A DNA stretch of 64,000 bases from Malus domestica. Its lineage: Eukaryota > Streptophyta > Magnoliopsida > Rosales > Rosaceae. The DNA is taken from contig NC_091669.1 in NCBI RefSeq assembly GCF_042453785.1, positions 17,157,001 through 17,221,000 of the forward strand, written 5' to 3'. The translations under genes and the position numbers were made by a program. Positions 11,263-23,408 of this stretch are shown here, one piece after another; the stretch's first letter is position 1; the number at the start of each line of letters is the position of its first letter. The notes beneath the pieces were generated by a model that worked only from the letters and a program-made list of their open reading frames with translations, searched no databases and had not been told where the DNA came from.

Positions 11263-11554
11263 TGTGACATCTCACATCGCCCAAGGGTGTGGATCATGTG
11301 AGCCTTATATGTATATTATCATCTCTACCTAGCACAAGGCCTTTTGGGAACTCACTGGCTTTGGGTTCCAGAACTCCGAAGTAAAGCGAGTTCGCGCGAG
11401 AGCATTCCCATGATGGGTGACCCCACTAGGAAGTTCTTGTGTGAGTTCCCAGAAACAAAACCGTGAGAGCATGGTTGGGGCCCAAAGCAGACAATATCGT
11501 GTTACGGTAGAGTCGAGTCCGGGATGTGGTGGGGGCCCAGGCCAGGATGTGACA
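11263..11554 (+). repeat. Cassandra LTR, plus orientation, with 5S-like segment
   Basis: A 292-bp LTR from TGTGACATCTCACATCGCCC to GGATGTGACA. Bases 11362-11446 parallel 5S rRNA: gaactccgaagtaaagcgag, then gcgagag, then gatgggtgacc and aggaagttcttgtgt. This corresponds to the A box/intermediate element/C box part of 5S RNA. It is not a 5S gene, because the 5' third of 5S RNA is missing. Confidence 0.85.
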
Positions 11555-11559
11555 TTCAT

Positions 11560-14202
11560 TTCATTAGATAAATAACCTTTAATATACCCAAAACATAAAA
11601 AATTCTTAAACAAATTTATTGAGTCACAAAATAGTTGGTTTGGACATAATAAACCAATCTATATGTATCAATATAAGGAACAATATCTCAACATTATTAA
11701 TCGATCTAAAAGTGACAAGTTATTAGACAAACCAATGGCTACAAATTTATTTTAGTGTATGAGAGAGGACTCACATATGTGTTAAAGATTAGGTTATAAA
11801 TTAAAATGAAACCTAATAAGAGAATCCAAACTGAAAATTTATGCTTTAATTCTAAAACAAAGTCGGTTAAAGTAAGCACATAGATATCTCAACAACATCA
11901 AATTTTCAACAATAATTTTAATCCAATTTTAAACTCATACAAAATTAAGGCAAAAGATTGGAAAATTTACCTACTCATTCTCAATTCTGCAAGATTCATC
12001 ATGGAAGTAGTCGAGTTGTGGAGGATCGAACCAACTCCAAATTGCATGATTGTTACACCTTTGGGCATAAACTAATCATGCAAAGAAAATACATGCATAG
12101 CTAGCCAAAACATAAAATACACAAAATACATATAGCTTCAACAACTTTGGCCAGATGAAAATATGTTAGAAGTAGTTTATGATTTGCTATAATACTAATT
12201 GATAATTGGTGAGTGATTTCCTGAAATTCCCATTGGGACCAAAGTATTCACCATATAAATTAGAATTCTGATTTTTCAAAATAATCATTTAGAACAGTAT
12301 TAAATAACCATTTTGTTGGATATTTAATGATTCTCAAAATATTCAATCAAACACAAAAGTATGTCGTTGTTGACATTGAACAATAGAGTTTTCGAAAGAC
12401 GAAACATGGTTATTTAGTTATTTGATAGGGACCAAAATGATCAATTAGTAAATTGATGCCACTTTCCAATTTTCTCTCAAAAGACAATTATCATCATAAT
12501 TAGAATTGATGACCAAACAAAACATTGGTTTAAGCAAAACAAACCAATACATCTTTAAATCAAAATTTAATCAATGTTGTCTAATAAGAGTCATTAGTAT
12601 TAAGAATTTGCAATAAATAAGGCCATATTGGAACCATAAACTAGTATAATAATCGGTACCAATAGATGTGCACAAATAAGTGAAAACAACATCACATAAC
12701 AAAACTAGTTTTGAAGTACCAAAATTCAGCAGTACTACTTTAGTTTGCAAATTCACTAAAAACTCATTTCTCTTTAGATTGTCATGAAAAATTTTAGGTA
12801 TGCACTAGAAATATATGGCTACTATTTTGCAAAATTTCATGGTTTTTAAAATTTTTAAGCGAGCCAAAAATGAATTCGAAAAGAGAGGTGCTTTAGAAAC
12901 TGTAGAAAATGTTCAGTATAGACCTGAGATTACAAATTCACCAAATATTCATTGTTCATCCTATATACATGAAAATTTTCAGACATAAATTATACATACA
13001 AATATGTTAATATCCAAAATTTCATAATTTTTGAGACTTTAGAAGTGTACTAAAAGAAAATTAGAAATGGGATGTGTTGCAGAAACGGCAAAAATTCTGT
13101 AGTACATACCAGAGACTAAATAATTCACCAAAAATTCAAATTTTCTCCAATATGATTGAAATTTTTCAGAAATGAGTAGACATATAAATTTACTGTCACC
13201 CGAAGTTCCATTATTTTTGCAATCTTAAAATTGGGCTAAAATTAAAATCGAAATGGAATGTGCTGCAGAAGCTGTGTAAATCTGTAGTACAGTTTCTGAC
13301 CAATGCTCGTGAAAATTTCCATATTTAAAATAAACATCTCAACGTATATCATACTAAAATTTCATGAATTTATGAGCTACATAGATATATCAAAATAATA
13401 TCATAAATTGACTATTCTGTAGAAGTTTGCAAAATTCCAGCAACATGGTATCACACTTAAAAATTTACCATAAATCCATTTCTAGTCCAAAAAAAAAAAG
13501 ACGGAAAAATACCACCGTCTAAAATCCATTTAATATTACGACATGACCGAATTTCATATGTTATTGAAGTTAGGGAAGTCTATTAAACCAAGATTCATAA
13601 TTGAAACAGACAATTGATTTCAAAGATAATCAAGAACCAAGACTTGTTGATTTGCATATGCTCAACGGGAACATCAGTATTAAAATAGCAAGATTGCAGT
13701 GATCAAAACCCAGATAAACAAGGAGATGATTTTTGTAAGTAAAACCTCTGCAACTAGACATGTACCTTAGCCCCTTCATCAAGGCATTAACGGAAGACAA
13801 AATTAGAATAGCAGAAGCAACCAATAGTAAATAAATGAATTCACAACATCGATATGAAGAAGAAAACCACAATCAATTGTTACCTTGTTCTTGCTTCATA
13901 AGATGGAAAAGTAATAAGCATCATGAATCTTATATAGGAATTAACAATATAATCCAACAAAATGACACAAGCTAAAAGACCAAATCCGTAAGATTAATTT
14001 GATCCATCAAATCAAAGTAATATCAAAAGATTATAACAGAGAGCAACTAAAAAGAAATTCAAAAGAACTTAGTGATTCAATTAGAAACCCAAAAAGACAC
14101 AAGCAAACCTACAAAAATACAAAAAATTCTAAAGGATGAGTTTTAACACAATAATAAGCAGATCCTCAGCATAATTTTTTTTTGAGAAAATAAATTGAAA
14201 AG
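11560..14202 (-). repeat. Non-coding interior of the large minus-strand LTR element
   Basis: AT-rich sequence without genes. Between about 12790 and 13450 a diverged tandem repeat of roughly 170 bases recurs three to four times. Its units share a tttcatgatttt-like run, then aagcgagccaaaa or a gggctaaaa variant, then a gtgctgcagaagctgt-like run, then gtagtaca. Such repeats are common in LARD-type elements. Confidence 0.4.
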
Positions 14203-14207
14203 AAAAA

Positions 14208-15258
14208 TGACACACCCTGACCTGGAATGTCCACTAAGACTCCGAATTGAGTTGTGCTAGTCGACACCTGGAAGGTGACAAAGCCATAAAGTATAGTGAT
14301 GTGGAAAATGTGAACAGATTTAAACGTAAAAGTGCCTAAAGACAAGAGTACGCTGTGAGCGGGAATGAACTCATTTCACACGCAATGTCAGAGCATAAGT
14401 AAAGTACAGTAGTGTGGGTAAGGATCATACCCTCAAAGATAGCCACCTATACTGAGATTCGCCAAGAATCATCGTCGATACGAACTTTAATCAGCTAAAT
14501 CTGGAAGGGCGAAAAATAGAAAACGTGAGTGGGCAAAAACAAAGCTTTTTGAAACCATTTCTCTTTCCAAAAATAATAACCCCCTCACTATAAAACCCAT
14601 ATAATTTCCCAAAAAATAATAATACATACGTATAAAGAAATCAGGCTCAAAAGCAATGAAAACCAAAGTATGTGCCATGTCAAGTATCTCAATGATAAAT
14701 ATGTAAGCCAGGTGATGTAAATCAATATAAAATGATATATCAGCCGGAGTCACCACGTGACCTATACGACTGAATCTATAGCTCATAACCAATTCCTGCA
14801 CACGAGTCGGAACCACCTAATGTGGTCTGTACGACAGGCTGGGTGCAAATAAATACGCTTAAGTGCTAAGATCACGTGAAGGTTGTGCGAAGTATCGCAA
14901 GTCACCTACGAGTCGAAACCACCTAATGTGGTATGTACAACAGGCTAGTACCTGCCTTGGATCTAATGTGAGCGTACGGTGCGGGAGATGAACGATCATG
15001 TGAAGGCTAGGCCCTGGCCTCGGGGCGAAACATTAACACTGGGGTGCAGGATAATGCGTTCTAAATGCATCTAAGCATAACCATACACAATGAAACCACT
15101 ATCATCATAATACACTCACTTGAAGCTTACCTGGGCCTCCGCAACATTATTCCATATTATGCACAACTATACTAATGCAAATACTAAGATATAATGCATC
15201 CTTGACATGGCATTTCATTCATAAATTCATTTAAAATAATTTCTGGAAATCCTAAAGC

Positions 15259-15289
<31 letters not shown>

Positions 15290-16877
15290 AAACAAAAGCC
15301 CACTCACCTGTAGTCTACACTACAACTCCTTAGCACGAATATCGAGGCATCCTGAATAATCGACGCCTAGAACAATTATCAAATCACATCTCATAATTCT
15401 TATTGATAAAATATATAACTTACGTAAAACACATCTATAAGGGAGTTTTAGAATGATTTGAGATCCATTGACCAAAAGTCAATTGTCGATCAACAATTGA
15501 CAGTAGGGTTCACAACTCTACGTAACTCGATCCGAAAGTTCTACTCCTCGGATTTCCAATCAGTAACTTCCAATGATCCACATTATGATCCAACGGTTGA
15601 ATCTTTGCCAATTGCAAATTCAAGTGGTGGTTAACATTTTATTTTATGAACTTACAAATCCAATTCGGGAAGTTCTGTACGTCAGATTCCCGATCTGTAA
15701 GTTCCTAATGTCCTCAAATATTACGTACTATAACATACCAAAGTTTGGTGACGATCCAACGGTCGGATCGTCGATTGCTAAAATAATCAAGCGGCGGACC
15801 TTAATGGAACTAGGTTCACAATAATCAAATCACATCATAAGGATATCAAATCTAAGATCAAGATATCAATTTAGCGTAAAATAGCATTGGCGGCCCACTA
15901 GCCACTCGCCGCCGTAGGTGGCAATTGGCTGCCCCGACTCGCCGAAAAATTCCACTATGTCTAAAAATTCTCAAACTTCATAGAAATGAAGATCTCAATA
16001 AGTAGAGCAAGTTTTATACCTGTGACTAAGGCCAATTTGGCCGGGAAAAGCCCCAAATCGCCTCGAACTTCCGGAAACCCTTAAATTGGGTGTTCTCCAA
16101 TTCGTCCTCAAATCGAACCCTACGCTCCAAAACTTGTTTGGGAATTGTTCCTGGGTTCAAGGGAAGTTGTTTGATAGTGAGGATCGACGCTAACACCTTC
16201 AAAATGGCAAATAGACGCCATGGAAGCCCCGACGCCACTGGTGCTGTTCTTCTATAAATAGGAGCTAATCCTCGTCTATAATGGGTGTAAATGGAAGAGG
16301 AACCAACGACGTGATGATTGGTGGGGATGAGTTACCTTAATTCGTCGGAAAAATGAACGAAAATCGTCAAAATTGACTACCCAAAACAGGATTGTCGTTG
16401 GGTCAGAACCGGGTGATGTGGGATCTGGTGGTCCTCCATTCTAACATTTCCCCTCCTTTCTTCTCTCCCACATCGGTTACTCCACTTTCTCTTCCTTCTA
16501 ACTGGGCAGCGCCCACCCTCCTTTATCTTATTTCCTTAGCATCTCCACCATCCATTTCCTCATTTCCTATAATCTGGGCCACACACGTGGCATTCCAGAT
16601 TTTGATCCAAAAATCTGGAGCATTCCATAAAATAATAAATTTACAATTTTACCCTCGACTTTAAACGTTAATATCTCCTTCATTATAACTCCAAATTGCG
16701 TTCCCTTTGTGCCTACGCGTCCGTTGCGACTAGTACTTAGGATACGCTAAGAAAACGAACCATAGATGACATGACAGGATGGTCCACAAAAGTCAATGTT
16801 TTTGCCTTGCAGGGCATTTTCGTAAATTCACATTTACAAATTATAAAAATCATAATTTTTAGGGACGGATCGTTACA
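14208..16877 (+). mobile_element. Gypsy-type solo LTR (2.67 kb)
   Basis: Starts TGACACACCCTGACC and ends GGACGGATCGTTACA, flanked by aaaaa (14203-14207 and 16878-16882). No interior, primer-binding site or second LTR is present. It contains a direct repeat of cgagtcggaaccacctaatg-type units (about 14802 and 14911) and an AT microsatellite (about 15261-15289). The short TSD is low complexity, so the borders rest mainly on the terminal motifs. Confidence 0.6.
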
Positions 16878-17018
16878 AAAAACACAAGCACAAGGTTTGA
16901 ATAAAACCCTCATCGCCCAGATTCAACAACCCTTTTTCCTAGTTTTTTATTTTTTATTTTTTATTTTGGCATTAGATAGATAATCAATTGGAACCAAAAG
17001 CTTTTGTAATAGAGAGCA

Positions 17019-19427
17019 TCTAACAACTTGTCCTAATTTTATCAGAACAAAGGGGGTATTTTCATTAAATTTCACCTTGGGCTAGGTCTTTTTCTTTTAA
17101 ATTTGGTTTTGGGGTCTTAATTTGAGCCTAAGGGGTCCACCTCCTGATTTGTCCCCCAGTTCCCTTCCCATTTTTCTTTCTTTTTTTGATTTTTATAACT
17201 CTTTCTCTCTTTCCTCTCTTCTCTCCCCGTAACCTTATTTTTCTCTCCCTCTTCTTCTGCTCTCCTTCACTCTCCCGTGTGACTCCCGAACTTCTCTCTC
17301 CTCTGTGATCTCTCCATCTCTTCTCAAGTGTGTCACTCACATATGCAACAACAACCTCAAACCCACACCACTGGATGTAGGAACCTAGGGAAAACTCAAG
17401 CAAACCTTCATGGAACCCCAACAGTGACGGTGTCATTGTTCATCATCTTCTCTAACGTGTTTTGTGTTTTTCCGACATTGGTAAGCTTCTAGAAACCCTT
17501 GGGTTATGTTTTAGTGTTAGATCAAAGGTTGTTTTAAGTGGTGTACATTGTCCCTTTTGAGGCAACTTTCGGCCAAACCATGATGAGTGGGCCAATGTGC
17601 AAGGTATCAATCTCTTTGTCTCGTTGATTACTACAACTTTCCTTTTTGAATCACCCAATTTAGTTGAGTATTGAAGAAGTTATGTTCATTTGAATCTTAC
17701 CCAGTTTTCGGTGACCTCCAAGGCTTTCGAGCCATTTTCCAGCCAAAACACAGCGAGTTAGCCATCTTGCAAGGTACCATTCTCTTCGTCTCATCGAGAA
17801 CTATGACTTTTGTTTTTGAATCACTTGATTTGATTGAGTAACGAAGAAGTTATGAGCCTTGGAAAATCAACCCAGAAACCGGCCAAAAGCTTGGCCTAAA
17901 AACGGGTCAACCCAACCCATTTGCCTTGAAACCCAAACCCATTTGGGCTGAGACCTAGCCCAATTACCCCAAACCCAAATCCTTTTAAGTCTAGGCCTTG
18001 AGCCAGATTACCCAAGCCCAACCCAATTATTTCTATTTATTTAGTTTTTTGTTTTAAAACCCAAAAACCTTTAGGCCAGGCTTTCAAGCCCCAAACCCTT
18101 TAAACCCTTTAACCCAAAACCCCTTTAAGCTCTAACCCATCAACCTAACTTTTAACCCTAGCCCAAGTCCTTACTAAACACTAAACCCTAAACCCTAACC
18201 GGTCCAAACCCTTTATGGGGAATATTCAATCAGGGAATATTCTAGGAATATTTTATTGACTTTTACAAAATTTACCCGGGACCCTTCTTAGGGTAATTCG
18301 ATGTCCTAAATCCATTTCTAATGTCCATTTTCCCAAATTCAATTGTTATAATATAATTTTATTAATTGGACCCTTTATGTGCTTATGGGCAATTATTTGT
18401 GATGATTCCGTGTTTGCTACTTTGCGTGGCTCTTCGGCGGCTAAGTATCTATGAGTGAACCTCTTCTAAAAATGCATGTTTTAATAGTAGAAATGCATAC
18501 ATGAAAAGCATGATTTAATGATTACGTTTTATGAAACGTTTTATGAGATAACATGCTTATTGGAGCTAGTTTGAATTATTATTACTTTTACTATAACCTG
18601 TGTTCTTTATAGAATATCTGATGGATGACGATATAATATTTAGAACATGTTTCGAACACCTCTTTATAGTATAGATGATGGATGACTTTATACTATGAAG
18701 TTGCTTTTCATATATATATATTCAATGGTTTTGTACTTACCTAGTGGTCCCTATTCCGCTACGAGGTGAGGGATAGATTCCGTCACGAGCGAGGTTACGG
18801 TGTTGGCATAGGGCCTGAAGGTGATTTTCCTCTGGTATTTGGCACATGGACGGGGAGCTAGCATGGAGCCTGAAGGTGATTTTCCTCTGGCAATTGGCAC
18901 ATGGACAGGGAGCTGGCACGGGGCCTGGAGGGATATTGGACATTCACTAGTGATTACGATATATATGAGATATGTTTTAAGACATTGCACAACATGTTAG
19001 GTTTCGGAAAACCTATTTTGATCATGATATATGTGCTTTCATAAAATCTGGGGGTTAGTATATTGATAACGGTTTTATTATATCTATATCAACTTGGTCC
19101 ACTCATGTTTGTTTTGCGCCCCCTTCAAGACTAGAATCGAGGCATACAATCCCGGCGTCAAGGCACTTCTGCATCGACATCTTCGAGTCCTCTCGATGTA
19201 GGACCCATCTCTTTGTTCATTCAATTTTATTTTAATTCATTTAACGTTCTAGATTAGATTTGTACTCTGAACACGTTCCTCATTTGCATATTAATTATAT
19301 TTAAATTTTTTTATCTTATTCATATTTTAGTCCTCATGCATTCAATAAATGGCTTTCGTCACCCTCGGGTGTCGACCAACACATGCCTATCCTGGTGTTC
19401 GAAGAATATCGGGATCGGGGTGTGTCA
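17019..19427 (-). mobile_element. Gypsy-type solo LTR, minus orientation (2.4 kb)
   Basis: On the minus strand it starts TGACACACCCCGATCCCGAT and shares gtcgacaccNgNNggtgac with the start of the plus-strand LTR at 14208. The far end reads TGTTAGA, one change from the TTACA end of its relative. The candidate TSD is gagca at 17014-17018 and 19428-19432. It contains a 60-bp tandem repeat (about 18803-18925: cctgaaggtgattttcctct, then ggcacatggac) and a short telomere-like run (ctaaaccctaaaccctaacc, about 18181-18200). Confidence 0.5.
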
Positions 19428-19469
19428 GAGCAGATGTCAACACCATGCGTGGGGTGTCCTGGAAGGGAA

Positions 19470-19690
19470 GTCAACCCTATCACCTTGATTGAGTCCTATC
19501 ATGATGCAATATCTTTGTATTTGAACCTTTAGATGATTCTCTTAGATTAGCTGCAATTATTTTAGACTCCACAATTCTTACCTAACTAGGACTCTTAATT
19601 TACTCGAATTGCACATCACTAAATAATCAAATGATTTGTTCCTCAAGTAAACCAATTATCACACATTGCCATTCACAGAACTTTACATAC
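19470..19690 (-). repeat. Truncated second LTR of the large minus-strand element
   Basis: About 220 bases match 8523-8740 in the same orientation with scattered changes. The other half of the LTR is missing; the match breaks at 19470, shortly after the TSD of the gypsy-type solo LTR. Confidence 0.5.
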
Positions 19691-19692
19691 GC

Positions 19693-21235
19693 ATCTATCT
19701 TTTTCATCAGTTAGTTTATGTCACAGTGATACCTAAAGATTATAACATAGGTCAGTATCAAAATGCTGAAACGAACAAAAGTTGGAAATCAAACACTGAA
19801 AAACACGCATGAATGAACAAAATCCTGCCCACCCTAATTTTCATGACATGATGTAGAGGGAGAGACGTGGAAGAAGGCAGTGTAATAATTTAATTTTGTT
19901 TTTACATTTTAAATTAGTACATAGTTAATACTATTTTTTTTTTGTTTACGAATGTAAATAAATTAGGCCTTGCATGTACGTGAAGTGGTTTAAGCATTCA
20001 TGCATGCACTTCAAAAGAAGCTTAAATAAATAAATAAACCAAATTTGGGATGAATCCAAATCGACCTTCCGTCAAATTGCTGAGCTATAAGATAACTCTT
20101 AAAAATTGGTGAGTATATAACCAAGATAATATAATTTATTATCCATTCTTCACTGACTTATATATACTTGTATGTTAAGAGAAATGTTTTCAGCACTCTT
20201 CTTGTAGCGGTTTGCACTCTTTTACTTGTTTTGTGTTAATTTACTGTCAATTCATTCAGTGATGGGGTTATAACAAATCGATTCATTCAGTGATGGGGTT
20301 ATGACAAATCGATTAACAGAAATCGAAAAACAATTGAAGGATGCATAAAAAATGCATAAGAGTGTAAAAATTAACTCTCATTAATTAATTTTGCCACTTA
20401 GTATTAAGGTCTGATGATATTTTTCTTTACTTGTAAGTAAGAGGTTGTAAGTTCAAATCTCGTGAATGACAAATTTGATACCAAATTAGATTGTTCATTG
20501 TGTGACTTAGCTGGCTTGGTTTAAATTAGTGGGATGTGTATACACCAGGACTATATGATTAATTATCTACTTGCTGATATGTTTGTTTGTCTCTCCGGAT
20601 AATGTCATTTATTGTCCACTAGTAGCAGCCTGATGATAAACGAATTCCTTCGTAGAAAGACAAATTAGAAAGTATTCATAAATAATTAGACACCGCCAAA
20701 CAAATGAAAGGGAGCATGAACCAAAAGGGAATTCATCAGCAATGAGAGGGGAAGAAGTTCCAATGGACAGTGTCTGCTGGTCCATTTTGTCCCACTAGTA
20801 CACTCCAGTTTGGATTCTTCGAACAACTTACTAATTTCAAATCTTAATAGAACTTTGAGTCCCAAATATAATAAACAAAACCGACTACACTAAGCCAAAT
20901 TTGTTTACAATTCGAACAACGAACTATCAAAAATGATTTTCGCATGCATTTTTTTTATCTAAATGATGATAAAAGAAAATATACAAAAGTAGATAAAAGC
21001 AGTGTGCAACCAGAGAAAGAAGGATATTGATAAATCATTATTCATTTGAAAAACCTCACTGTCAACTACTTTGTTTATAAAACCATGTTATCGTTAATTA
21101 GACGTGTGACAGATTCTTGGTCTTTGATGGACCTGGAAAGGTCGTAGTATCCAATTTCTTTTCAATAAACAAGACAATAAGAGTCTAGCTTGAATAGTAC
21201 AATTATATAATTTATTGTTAAATTTGATAATTATA
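19693..21235. other. Intergenic AT-rich stretch with a small tandem duplication
   Basis: No gene seen. A 31-bp unit (ttcattcagtgatggggtta plus taacaaatcga) is duplicated in tandem at 20251-20281 and 20282-20312. A SINE-like copy lies at about 20394-20530 (separate entry). The rest shows no reading frame or repeat that I can name. Confidence 0.4.
20394..20530 (+). mobile_element. tRNA-derived SINE-like element (family shared with 41588)
   Basis: Contains cacttagtattaaggtctga, then tttctttacttgtaagtaag, then a degenerate B box (agttcaaatctcg), then the family tail ttgttcattgtgtgacttag. The same order of motifs occurs at 41588-41760 and, reversed, at 40400-40475 and 40610-40735, which supports one dispersed family. 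Confidence 0.5.
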
Positions 21236-21244
21236 TCTTCAATT

Positions 21245-21834
21245 ATCCTAAATACAGTTCAGTAAATTAGCACACTCTTGCCAAAAACTAAGGAACTAAA
21301 GGATCGTGGAGGAGGCTTTCTTCTAAATCATCAAGGGCTTTCAATTATTTTCTAGGTTCTTTTAAAATAAATTAAGATATTTGAAACGACCTTGAAGCAT
21401 GAAAACATTCCCTATGATGCATGAACCCCCTATATTTATATTTTCCTTTCAATTATATATGTTGCATATGTGTTCATATATTTTGTCAATATATATATTT
21501 GTTCATGCAATACGCAATTATGCTATATGGAATTTGTGAGTCAAAGCATCGAAAATAATTTAGAAGCACTTAGGGTTTTTAACCCTAGAATTCGAAAAAA
21601 AATCTAGGAATTAATGTGGCATAAGCTGCGGCTCACCACCATGCCACTGTTGGCATCACTGCCGTTGAGCACCTTGGGACGACGTCGTTAGACATCTGGA
21701 CAACACAGCAACAACCCTTTAGGCTTTGCTGCGCATGCATGACACCCAGGCCCTTAGCCTGGTTAGGGTTTTGAAACGGGCCTATAACCTTAGCCCACTC
21801 CAACAAGCCTGCATTTAGCTAAAAAGATTATAAA
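21245..21834 (+). repeat. Copia leader fragment (copy B) abutting the LTR at 21835
   Basis: Starts with an LTR tail (cctaaatacagttcagtaaa) with the primer-binding region deleted, followed by the same leader as at 6500 and 25630 (aaggatcgtggaggaggctt, atgcatgaaccccctatat). It stops in the GC-rich part right before an LTR. It is either the remains of a separate short derivative sharing the next LTR, or a product of unequal recombination. Confidence 0.6.
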
Positions 21835-22102
21835 TGTTGCAGTCCTATTAGATTAGGAATGTGATTGTGTAAATCCTAGTGTATCTAAGGATATCTTGGA
21901 ATATTTCATTTAGTAGTTAATATCCTAGTAGAATTGTAATCTTAAAACGGTAAGGATTTAACCTATCCTACTACTATAAATAAAGGCACAATAGGATGAT
22001 ATAACACACACACCTCAGAATTACATCTCTCTCTTCTCTCTCTCTTGCCGTCGACCCTCTCCCTCTCTAGTCCCAAATACAATTCAGTAAATTAGGCTTA
22101 CA
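21835..22102 (+). repeat. Copia 5' LTR
   Basis: A 268-bp LTR, TGTTGCAGTCCTATTAGATT to AGGCTTACA. The TATA region is ctactataaataaaggcaca, followed by CT-rich leader sequence with cttgccgtcgaccctc. After it comes acacgtcatcagcacactct, the primer-binding region typical for this copia type. Confidence 0.75.
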
Positions 22103-22244
22103 ACACGTCATCAGCACACTCTTGCCAGAAGCTAAGGAACTAAAGGATCATGGATGAGGTTTTCTTGTGCAACATCAAAGGCTTTCAATTATTTTCTGCC
22201 AATCAAGTTCTTTTAAAATAAATTAAGTTATTTGGAATGACCTT

Positions 22245-22659
22245 TGTTTGTACTATACTTAGGGCATCCGTATTTAGCCCTCGTATAAATACTCGGGGGA
22301 CTCAAATGTAAGTATGTAATAAAGGAAAGGGCAAATACGTAATAAGTGATGAGCCCTTATTCTATAAAAGGACTCCTCACTCTCCTCATTAAAGGAGGCC
22401 AATTCCTAGGCCATGAGAGAAGCCCTATCACCCTCTCAAAGCTCTTATATTCAGAGCAAGCCCTTTCACCCTCTCAAAGCCTCACTCTCACATTACATAG
22501 GCTCTCTCCCTCACAATCCTCTCAGAGAAATACAATATCAGTGTGGACGTAGCCCAAACATTAGGGTGAACCACGATACATCTTGTGTTCTTTACTTTCT
22601 TGCAGATTCACGGTCGGATTTACGTTGTTCCAAGACCCCTCCAGTTTTGTGCATCAACA
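22245..22659 (+). repeat. 5' LTR of the gene-capturing element
   Basis: Runs TGTTTGTACTATACTTAGGG to TTTTGTGCATCAACA. The TATA region is tattctataaaaggactcct. The U5-like part gtggacgtagcccaaacatt and gtgaaccacgatacatcttg resembles the LTR end found reversed at 62588-62700, so both belong to one broader family. Confidence 0.85.
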
Positions 22660-22920
22660 TTTGGTGCCGTCTGTGGGAAACGACACAAAAAGCTATGTCG
22701 GTTCTCTTTCATTTTTTCATCTCACCACTGTGAAACAACCACCATTGTCCACCGTGATATCTGCAAAACCGAGGAACCAAAACAAAAAGAAATCCAAAAA
22801 AAATATGACAGTCCCCACTCTCTCTCCCCCCTCTGTTCAACGAGTTCAACCTGGACCAACTAAAAGCAGAAAAACAAAGAGATAGAGAGGTACACACAGA
22901 GCTTCAAAACCCTCGTATCA

Positions 22921-23063
22921 ATGGCAGAGGTCGACGAGGCTGAGGACTTCGGAGACTTCAAGTTCGTTACCACCGTCGATCCCAAGAAATTGCTTTTGCT
23001 GCTGCTGCCTCTTCCTATTTTTTCTGGGCTTTTTTTCTGCTCAAAACCCAACTCCAACACCTC
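22921..23063 (+). pseudogene. Captured N-terminal fragment of an unknown gene
   Basis: An ATG-led frame begins MAEVDEAEDFGDFKFVTTVD and then runs into a Leu-rich stretch. The acidic DFGDFKF opening looks like a real protein start, but I cannot name the family. It continues without a stop into the kinase piece at 23064, forming a fused frame of 128 codons that ends in unrelated sequence at 23307. Function of the fusion is doubtful. Confidence 0.4.
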
Positions 23064-23190
23064 CTCATGTGCCGCTATCACCGCTGCTGACCTCGAGAGA
23101 CTCGAAGTCCTTAGCCATGGAAACGGCGGCACCGTCTACAAGGTCTGCCACAAGTGGACTTCAGCCTGTTTTGCAGTCTTGGAATTACAT
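23064..23190 (+). pseudogene. Captured MAP kinase kinase (MKK7/MKK9-type) fragment
   Basis: The frame reads AADLERLEVLSHGNGGTVYK and then VCHKWTSACFAVLELH. This matches the start of the kinase domain of plant group D MAPKKs: the glycine-rich loop GHGNGGTVYK (the first Gly is Ser here), then VRHKRTSALYALKVVH, where the lysine that contacts ATP is replaced. Only about 40 residues are present, so no catalytic function is possible. It lies inside the LTR element without introns, as expected for a gene with no introns. Confidence 0.75.
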
Positions 23191-23319
23191 TATGTACCAA
23201 CTTTGTCGGAGATTACGTTGTTTTCCAGTGTCTTCACAGACAAACGTAATGTCCTGAGCTCCAAGGTTTCTAGCATATCAGCTGCACCTGCACTTCTTCC
23301 AGCCTAGTCGCCGTGTTGA

Positions 23320-23408
23320 GAATGGACAAGGCGGTACTGCTGTCTGATGTCGTTTCGTACATCAACGAGCTGAAAAGCAAGGTGGACAAGGTGGGGTCGC
23401 AGGTGTAG
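23320..23408 (+). pseudogene. Captured bHLH (MYC2/JAM-type) fragment
   Basis: The frame RMDKAVLLSDVVSYINELKS plus KVDKVGSQV and a stop matches helix 2 of plant MYC-type bHLH factors (consensus MDKASLLSDAVSYINELK). The basic region and helix 1 are missing. It is followed by a stretch resembling the C-terminal ACT-like part of the same family (MEFKIHHVS near 23458). Confidence 0.7.

Larger units (their letters stand above)
10321..11554. mobile_element. Compound Cassandra TRIM with 5S-rRNA-like LTRs in both orientations
   Basis: Cassandra elements are short terminal-repeat retrotransposons whose LTRs carry a 5S rRNA-like segment with pol III boxes. Here four LTR units sit between one 5-bp TSD, ttcat (10316-10320 and 11555-11559). 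They are a minus-strand fragment (10321-about 10475), a minus LTR (about 10570-10857), a second minus LTR (about 10880-11172) and a plus LTR (11263-11554). Between the last two lie an LTR tail scrap, a primer-binding site (agtatcagagcc, about 11196) and a polypurine tract (aaggggggtgga). Between the two minus LTRs a reversed primer-binding site (tctgataccaaat) remains. LTRs start TGTGACAT and end GGATGTGACA. The mixed orientation inside one TSD is unusual. Confidence 0.85.
8214..19690 (-). mobile_element. Large old non-coding LTR element on the minus strand, with nested insertions
   Basis: Two direct copies of the same sequence lie at about 8523-8740 and 19470-19688 (share tcaaccctatcacctt, tgatgcaatatctttgtatttg-like and cgaattgcacatca). 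Next to the left copy a polypurine tract on the minus strand (ttctcccactt, 8741-8751) marks a 3' LTR at about 8214-8740 with a reversed TATA near 8472. The right copy is a truncated 5' LTR. Internal sequence 8752-14202 and 16883-17013 has no gag or pol frame, so it resembles a LARD-type element. The right-hand border and primer-binding site were not recovered. Nested inside are a Cassandra compound and two gypsy-type solo LTRs. Confidence 0.5.

Noticed and set aside
17128..17436. Basic, Arg/Lys/Glu-rich minus-strand frame of 102 codons
   Set aside because: It comes from a purine-rich stretch within the minus-strand solo LTR and has no protein-like pattern.
18181..18200. Telomere-like aaaccctaaaccctaa run
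   Set aside because: Only about two and a half units, inside an LTR with many similar aaaccc and caaaccc words. It is too short to suggest a telomeric remnant.
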